Of a DNA stretch of 15,706 nucleotides, positions 15,469 through 15,706 are shown one piece after another. Position 1 is the first letter of the stretch, and the number at the start of each line of letters is the position of its first letter. Source of the DNA: Bacteroidales bacterium (GTDB lineage: Bacteria > Bacteroidota > Bacteroidia > Bacteroidales > Muribaculaceae); NCBI GenBank assembly GCA_019420545.1, contig JAHZGZ010000089.1:420-16125 (forward strand), read 5' to 3'. The notes under the pieces are model-generated. The model searched no databases. It was not told the DNA's origin and worked only from the letters and a program-made list of their open reading frames with translations. The position numbers were made by a program, and so were the translations under genes.

Positions 15469-15706
15469 TCAGCGGCCGAGCGTGGAGAGCAGACGGGCGA
15501 CGGCGGCACGGGGCGAGGGCTCGGCGGCGAGGCATTTTATGAACAGCGAGCCGACGATGGCCCCGGAAGCATGGTCGCATGCCATGCGTAATGTGGCCGG
15601 ATTGCTTATGCCGAAGCCTATCATACGCGGATGCTTGAGGCGCATACCGGCGATGTCGCGGAAATAGCGTGCCTGCGCGTCGTCGAAACTGTCGCGTGTA
15701 CCGGTA
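15469..15706 (-). CDS. trpA: Tryptophan synthase alpha subunit, C-terminal part (runs off the window)
   Basis: The last 78 codons of a gene that continues past the right edge; the stop TGA is at 15471-15469. The visible part begins TGTRDSFDDAQARYFRDI and includes IGFGISNPATLRMACDHASG and GAIVGSLFIKCL. These are the conserved C-terminal strands and phosphate-binding region of TrpA, which cleaves indole-3-glycerol phosphate to indole and glyceraldehyde-3-phosphate. It is presumably the last gene of a trp operon lying in the same direction upstream of the Phe/Tyr operon. Only a weak inverted repeat (ACCTAT/ATAGGT, 15433-15469) follows it, so some trp transcripts may run into the Phe/Tyr leader. 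Confidence 0.92.
   Translation of the reverse strand, partial: TGTRDSFDDAQARYFRDIAGMRLKHPRMIGFGISNPATLRMACDHASGAIVGSLFIKCLAAEPSPRAAVARLLSTLGR

Noticed and set aside
1..15706. CRISPR arrays, insertion sequences, tRNA or rRNA genes, phage genes
   Set aside because: No regular direct-repeat array, transposase-like protein, terminal inverted repeats or structural RNA sequence was seen on either strand.

Overview
The window reads as chromosomal DNA of a Bacteroidales bacterium. The evidence is promoters of the Bacteroidetes type (TTTG or TTG, about 20 bases, then TAnnTTTG), a lack of Shine-Dalgarno sites, a eukaryote-like GT3 glycogen synthase, a DAHP synthase fused to a C-terminal chorismate mutase, and a Bacteroidetes-style TamB. 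The fairly high GC content and protein flavour suggest Muribaculaceae, but that family assignment is inference.

Left part (65-5636), glucose and glycogen metabolism: a ROK-family glucokinase on the minus strand is divergent from a GT3 glycogen synthase and a GT35 alpha-glucan phosphorylase on the plus strand. Together they phosphorylate glucose, build glycogen and release glucose-1-phosphate from it. The 289-base divergent gap holds a promoter for each side and three copies of a GATAAAAA-type motif. A long two-way hairpin terminator (5650-5699) separates this block from the next.

Middle part (5719-10354, minus strand): a very large tamB-like gene broken by a frameshift near 6605. The sequence on either side matches one continuous family member. 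A few codons of a conserved beta-strand appear to be missing, so a small deletion (or an assembly error) is the best explanation.

Right part (10449-15706, all minus strand): the end of trpA, then a phenylalanine/tyrosine operon in the order pheA (prephenate dehydratase), aromatic-type aminotransferase, DAHP synthase-chorismate mutase, tyrA (prephenate dehydrogenase), then a DUF2461 gene. These enzymes cover the first shikimate-pathway step and all steps from chorismate to Phe and Tyr.

The most striking feature is in the 325-base gap between trpA and pheA. Downstream of a good promoter lies an 18-codon ORF, MMTRFYAYYFSYFYFTGN, in which 9 of 11 consecutive residues are Phe or Tyr. It is followed by a strong terminator hairpin just before pheA. 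The segment right after the leader stop codon (AGCGGG) can pair with the left arm of that terminator, and an earlier hairpin overlaps the same segment. This is the full layout of a ribosome-mediated transcription attenuator sensing Phe and Tyr, a mechanism best known from Proteobacteria. I found it by reading the sequence; neither expression nor conservation has been tested.
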